64,000 nt of DNA, taken from the NCBI GenBank assembly GCA_001600055.1, contig BCIV01000004.1, positions 794,430 to 858,429 on the forward strand. Direction: 5' to 3'. Under the pieces are notes generated by a model, which had not been told where the DNA came from, searched no databases, and saw only the letters and a program-made list of their open reading frames with translations. A program made the position numbers and the translations under genes. Numbering within the stretch: the first letter of the stretch is position 1; each line of letters begins with the position of its first letter. Positions 59,948 through 64,000 of the stretch are shown in pieces. Source of the stretch: Filobasidium wieringae. Lineage: Eukaryota; Basidiomycota; Tremellomycetes; Filobasidiales; Filobasidiaceae.

Positions 59948-62310
59948 TTAATGTCCGAGGGCCTCAGGGACAGAGTTGATATACGAGATCGCTGTTGCCC
60001 GGTAGTTGTCCTGGATGACGGTGAGATTCCCGCCTTCAAGTTGTAGCATGTTCGACTCGTATTGGCCAGATGTATAGGCGGGCCACGAAGTCAGGTTCAA
60101 CGTGCGGCTGACTAGTTGGGAGACTATGGAGTCTTTAGCGCCGTTTGGGTCAAGGGCGGTAGCGAAGTTGATCCTACCAAGAAGCTCAAAGCTATCAAAC
60201 GTTGTTCTAGCTCGTTGACCTAACCACACCGACTTACCAGTAGGATACCATCTGTCTAGACAGTTGCACGGTAGAAGCATTGTATGCCGCTGGAGTCAGA
60301 TTGGGTGCACCGAACGTGAGAGGTACATCGCTGCCATGCGATGCTAAGAAAGATCGAGTCGGAATAAGCAGACCGGCGATAACCCTGTACAAATTGGACT
60401 CACCTCCATTGAAGTCAGTCGCATTGACGTCCTGAGTGAAAAGATACGACCAGGTTGTAATGTTCTGCTGTGTGAGTGTGGTTTGCAAGTTCCTTCTAGG
60501 TGCCTGGAAGACTACGTCTCCAAATGCCGCTGCCAAAGACCTTGCACTGTCCAGGTAGTATGCTTAGTATTGTGCTCGTTTAACGAGGGACAAAGTGAAC
60601 CTACTTACTAGGAGTTATGGGTGACATCTGTGGCATCCGGAATATCATAAGGGGATTCGTATGATCCGATGTAATAGCTCGATAGCGCGTTCAGGACCGT
60701 GTCGTTAATCGCAATGGAGGCAGCGGTTTCAAAGGCACTTTCGACAAATCCGTTAAAGGAAGCACTGTCGTTGACTTGAGATGGGACGAAGATCGTTCCC
60801 CTTTTGTAGCGCATGAGGGTCACATCGTCGTGAAGTAGGAAAGGCTGGAGTACTCACTCATCCAATACGTTGCCTGCGATTATGGCCACCTTAGCAAACT
60901 CTCCAGCTGCTAAAGCAAGCGCGGGACTTCCGATGATAAGCTGCCCGTCGATGGAAGGACCTGTCGTAATTCTAAAATATCAACTCAATACTAGACGCAA
61001 TCGCGGGAGAGGCTTACCATATATCAGTCTACAACCGATTGACACTGTAGATATTAGTACCGTATCGACCGGCTCTGCAGGATGCCATGTCAACTCACAT
61101 GGAAGGATCGCGGGCCTGAATTGTGTTGGAGGCGTTAAACAATACAGCATATTCGACCTGCTTTAGACACTGGAAAGACCCTTGTGTACCATTGCTACAG
61201 CCTGTCAAGGTTACCAATTGATCGTAGTACGCTTGGCGGCTCTCGTTCGCATAGTTCAAAGGATAGGATTCCATGGCCCCAGACTGTAGAATAGCACCTC
61301 GAAACAGTGGGGAATCGACCTCCACTGCAGGAACGGTCTGCGTATAGTTCATCGACGTGGGGGCATTGCGGCCAATGGGACTGCTCATGTTGTTTCCGTT
61401 GGTTGCGGTGACCAATCCCGGATTGACCAGGTGGAGTGCAATAGAAATCGCTCCAGCGGATTCACCCATTACAGTCACCTTCTCAGGGTTACCTCCAAAC
61501 GAGCTAATGTGCTGTTGCACCCATTTCAAAGCTAGGAGCTGATCTTGTAGTCCGAGAACGCTAGCTCCTTCCTCTGCAGCCTCTTTGCCGGCCAAGAAAC
61601 CCCACGGCCCAAGCCTGTAGTTAAGTGTGACAACAATGACTGGCGAATAGGTAGCTAAGGACTGAGCTATGATGGCAGATCCATCGAAAGGGAGAGTGGA
61701 ACCGCTGACAAAGGCACCTTTCCGTCCAGTATTATTTAACAATGGCACCGAACGCTACAGGCAATCACTTACCTCCATATATCCATACGAGCACGGGTAA
61801 GCCAGAGTCGTATGCATCAGTCAAGGCAGCGCTGTTGTTGCCTCCCAGAGCAGCAGCAGTAGCTCGTAAAGAAGCCAAAGATTGTTCAGACGGCGTATAT
61901 ACGTTGAGATGCAAACAATCCTCTGATGAATCTCCGTACAGAGCGCGTACAGGTTGAGGACATGAAGGTCCGTTGACCGTAGCGTTTATACCGGAGGCAT
62001 ACTTGGTCAGATTGGCGGGTACAGGAGGTGCGAAACGCAAGCTTCCCGTGGGTGGTTCAGCAAAGGGAATTCCTAAAAACCTTGTCGTGTTAAGCGCATT
62101 GACAGTGACACCATGAACAGTGACGTTTGATGTGCCGTTGGAAAGGTCGACCTGAACGGGTGTCAGTCCTGCAGTCGTACCAGTAGTGTTACTGGCCACA
62201 TTGGGCGAAGGCTGAATCTGCCTGGCGTGCAATTCGACAGGGTCGAATGATCCGCTGGCCAGGCCAAGAGGCAGCAGGAGAGCCACAAGAGTAGCAAATG
62301 CGAACCTCAT
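59948..62310 (-). CDS. Secreted type-B carboxylesterase/lipase
   Basis: Alpha/beta-hydrolase of the cholinesterase/type-B lipase family. The start at 62310 opens a clear signal peptide (MRFAFATLVALLLPLGLASG); an upstream in-frame ATG would put polar sequence before it. Landmarks: FLGIPFAEPPTGSLRFAPP, SEDCLHLNVYTP, PVLVWIYGG, NYRLGPWGFL, GLQDQLLALKWVQQHI and the nucleophile elbow VTVMGESAGAIS. Several NxS/T sites suggest glycosylation. Exons join by GT-AG introns, for instance after IYGG near 61,765. The C-terminal part (stop 59,948) is in four or five smaller exons whose exact borders I traced only partly; the acid and His residues of the triad lie there. Substrate unknown. Confidence 0.88.
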
Positions 62311-62526
62311 TGAAAGCAGGTGCGTGTAGAAGTTCCTGTAGCTTCTGTAGTAGGTAGTAGGGCTCAAATATGTGCTAGATCTCTCAGATGTGATTATATG
62401 GCTAAGCTGTAAGCTGGCTGACAAGTAAGAAAGCATCCGGATCCCACTCGATGGATTCATTCTATCAGGCTACCCTTTCCGGATTCACGAACGGTTATTA
62501 CATTTGATTCCGAACGCGAACCGACG

Positions 62527-63978
62527 TCATGCACTCTGAAACAGTGACATATCCATGCGATAGCCGGTAGCCCCATCTTTAGGGTCAATAAACTCAGGCT
62601 CCGACCTCTCAGACGTTTGAAAGCTTCGTAATGCTCGAGCGCCTCGCCTCGGGTCGACCAAAGCTTTCACACGACACGCAGAGTGGCCGTCGAAACTGAC
62701 AACGAACGCACGCTGGTCGCTGACACCCCACACTCTTGCGCCTTCCCCTTGCAAACTGTACACAGGGGATTCTGGTCTGCCTGGAGTGAAGATAGAGTAA
62801 CCGCCCTTGTGCCACTCCAATCTGTCCTGAGTGTCCCTAGTTTCGCCATCTCTGCATGCTGATCTTGGCAACTCGCTTTGCGCCGATAAAAACTCTCGTC
62901 TACCTTCAATGACCATACGAGGATCCCAGAAATGCACCATACCATGTCTTGACGAACCAGCAGCTACCCATCCCCGTCCCGTGAAGGTGCAAGAATACAA
63001 AGAATTCTGCGACCACGGATCTGCAAGCGCCAGAACGGGTCGAGCACGTTTGGGCAGATGCTCTTCGTTGCCAGACAAGACGCCCATACCAGACAGACGA
63101 AGATCGTGAATTCTCGCTTGACCATCATACCACGCTGAGAGCAGCATAGCGGATGTGTTATTAGTGAGATAGCTCATCTCTTCGGATGATGTCTCGATGT
63201 CGTACACGGCAGACTTCTTCCGCGCACCTCCTAACAACGCAGAAGGGCGGCTTTGACTCCACGCTAGAGAGTTTGCGAATCCAGTCTCTCGGATTGGATA
63301 CAATTGGAGGCAGTCCAAACCAGAAGTACCAACTGCGGCGTATCCGTGGGATCCTTCCAGGCAAAGTATAGAAGACCAAGGTCTTCCGGTTACGTTGATT
63401 GTTGAAGGAGAAGCCCAAGGGGATGCGGTATGGTATAGGCTTATTGAGCCCGTACGTGAGGCGGTCAGAAAGAGGTCCGCCGAACGTTTCCCATGAGGAG
63501 CGCTGAGAGACTCTATGGCTCCTTCGCTTACAGATTGATATAAAGCAGTGGTGATCGCTTCAGGCTGAAGAGAAGAATACCCCTCATTTAAACGAACCTG
63601 CTGTATCCTGCCTCCGACAGTAGTGATGATATATCGAGTGGGACCTACCGGCAAGAGGCCGGTCAGGTCGTCCAAGGCGGAAGGTAAAGCCCGGGGATTC
63701 TGCGGTGCCCTTATCCGTATGGTCACCACAGAGGCGACAGATTTTCTGATGATCGAGCGATCTAGATTGTCATTCTGGAGGTGGTGTACAACGATATCGT
63801 TGCCTCGACCTACCACGACCTTATCTCGACTCAAATACAGGATCGGTCTGTACGGTCGCAGCCAGGTGGGACCGATTTGTCGCGCTATCATCAGGTTTCG
63901 TTCCATATTTTTTTGGATCATGTGGTTGTATCGAACAATCTCTTTAGCATCTTTCGGAGCTCTAGATCCGCCTCCCAT
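62527..63978 (-). CDS. Beta-propeller-like (WD40-type) protein, possibly 5'-truncated by the window
   Basis: One uninterrupted exon of 483 codons from ATG 63978 to the stop at 62527. Blades are suggested by recurring units such as ADLFLTASRTGSISLYH, SAMLLSAWYDGQARIHDLRL, RGWVAAGSSRHGMVHFWDPR and GARVWGVSDQRAFVVSFDGH; the WD dipeptide is clearest in VHFWDPR. The frame stays open upstream to the window edge (NQTQPDT before MGGG), so the true start, and perhaps an F-box, may lie beyond 64,000. RQIGPTWLRPYRPILYLSRD is reminiscent of F-box/WD proteins, but no F-box is visible here. Family identity is moderate. Confidence 0.65.
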   Translation of the reverse strand: MGGGSRAPKDAKEIVRYNHMIQKNMERNLMIARQIGPTWLRPYRPILYLSRDKVVVGRGNDIVVHHLQNDNLDRSIIRKSVASVVTIRIRAPQNPRALPSALDDLTGLLPVGPTRYIITTVGGRIQQVRLNEGYSSLQPEAITTALYQSVSEGAIESLSAPHGKRSADLFLTASRTGSISLYHTASPWASPSTINVTGRPWSSILCLEGSHGYAAVGTSGLDCLQLYPIRETGFANSLAWSQSRPSALLGGARKKSAVYDIETSSEEMSYLTNNTSAMLLSAWYDGQARIHDLRLSGMGVLSGNEEHLPKRARPVLALADPWSQNSLYSCTFTGRGWVAAGSSRHGMVHFWDPRMVIEGRREFLSAQSELPRSACRDGETRDTQDRLEWHKGGYSIFTPGRPESPVYSLQGEGARVWGVSDQRAFVVSFDGHSACRVKALVDPRRGARALRSFQTSERSEPEFIDPKDGATGYRMDMSLFQSA

Positions 63979-64000
63979 AGTGTCCGGCTGGGTTTGATTC

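Overview
The window looks like a gene-dense chromosome segment of a basidiomycete yeast-like fungus. Nearly every gene is cut by many short introns, mostly 50-85 nt with GT(A/C)AGT-type donors and CTNAY-like branch sites, and intergenic gaps are a few hundred bases. Intron size and density and the overall gene set suggest Tremellomycetes (Cryptococcus/Kwoniella relatives); this placement is inference.

Left arm (1-40.6 kb), in order: the 3' end of a Ser/Pro-rich protein; NTF2 (nuclear transport); a four-helix membrane protein; a CPA2-type cation/proton antiporter, divergent from ISA1 (mitochondrial Fe-S assembly); an intron-containing tRNA-Arg(CCT); MCM4 (replicative helicase); a Tvp38/TMEM64-type VTT membrane protein; MED14 (Mediator); a HAD-type phosphatase-like gene; a kinesin-8; mitochondrial citrate synthase; a small putative membrane protein; a membrane-anchored hybrid histidine kinase with a C-terminal receiver; KEI1 (IPC synthase regulator), tail-to-tail with MVD1 (sterol pathway); and an NHA1-type alkali-cation/proton antiporter.

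Middle (about 40.96-53.3 kb): a nest of mobile elements. A decayed hAT transposon (11-bp termini at 41.51 and 52.74 kb) contains a Ty1/copia retrotransposon riddled with undetermined bases, two copies of a short 'TGTTATC...CCTATAACA' LTR family, and a 633-bp solo LTR lying within a transposase intron. A perfect 323-bp inverted repeat (41,663-41,985 and 52,819-53,141) and a degenerate outer inverted repeat bracket the area. The hAT introns and ends are loaded with TTGAAC/GTTCAA words.

Right arm (53.9-64 kb): an SRR1-like gene, a peroxisomal-type 2-hydroxyacyl-CoA lyase (ThDP enzyme), ribosomal protein eL30, an unrecognised Ser/Pro-rich protein, a secreted type-B carboxylesterase, and a beta-propeller-like protein running off the end.

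Most genes are unrelated housekeeping loci, as is usual in eukaryotic chromosomes. The unusual material is the transposon nest, two probable GC-AG introns, two microexons, and two introns that are a multiple of three long and free of in-frame stops.
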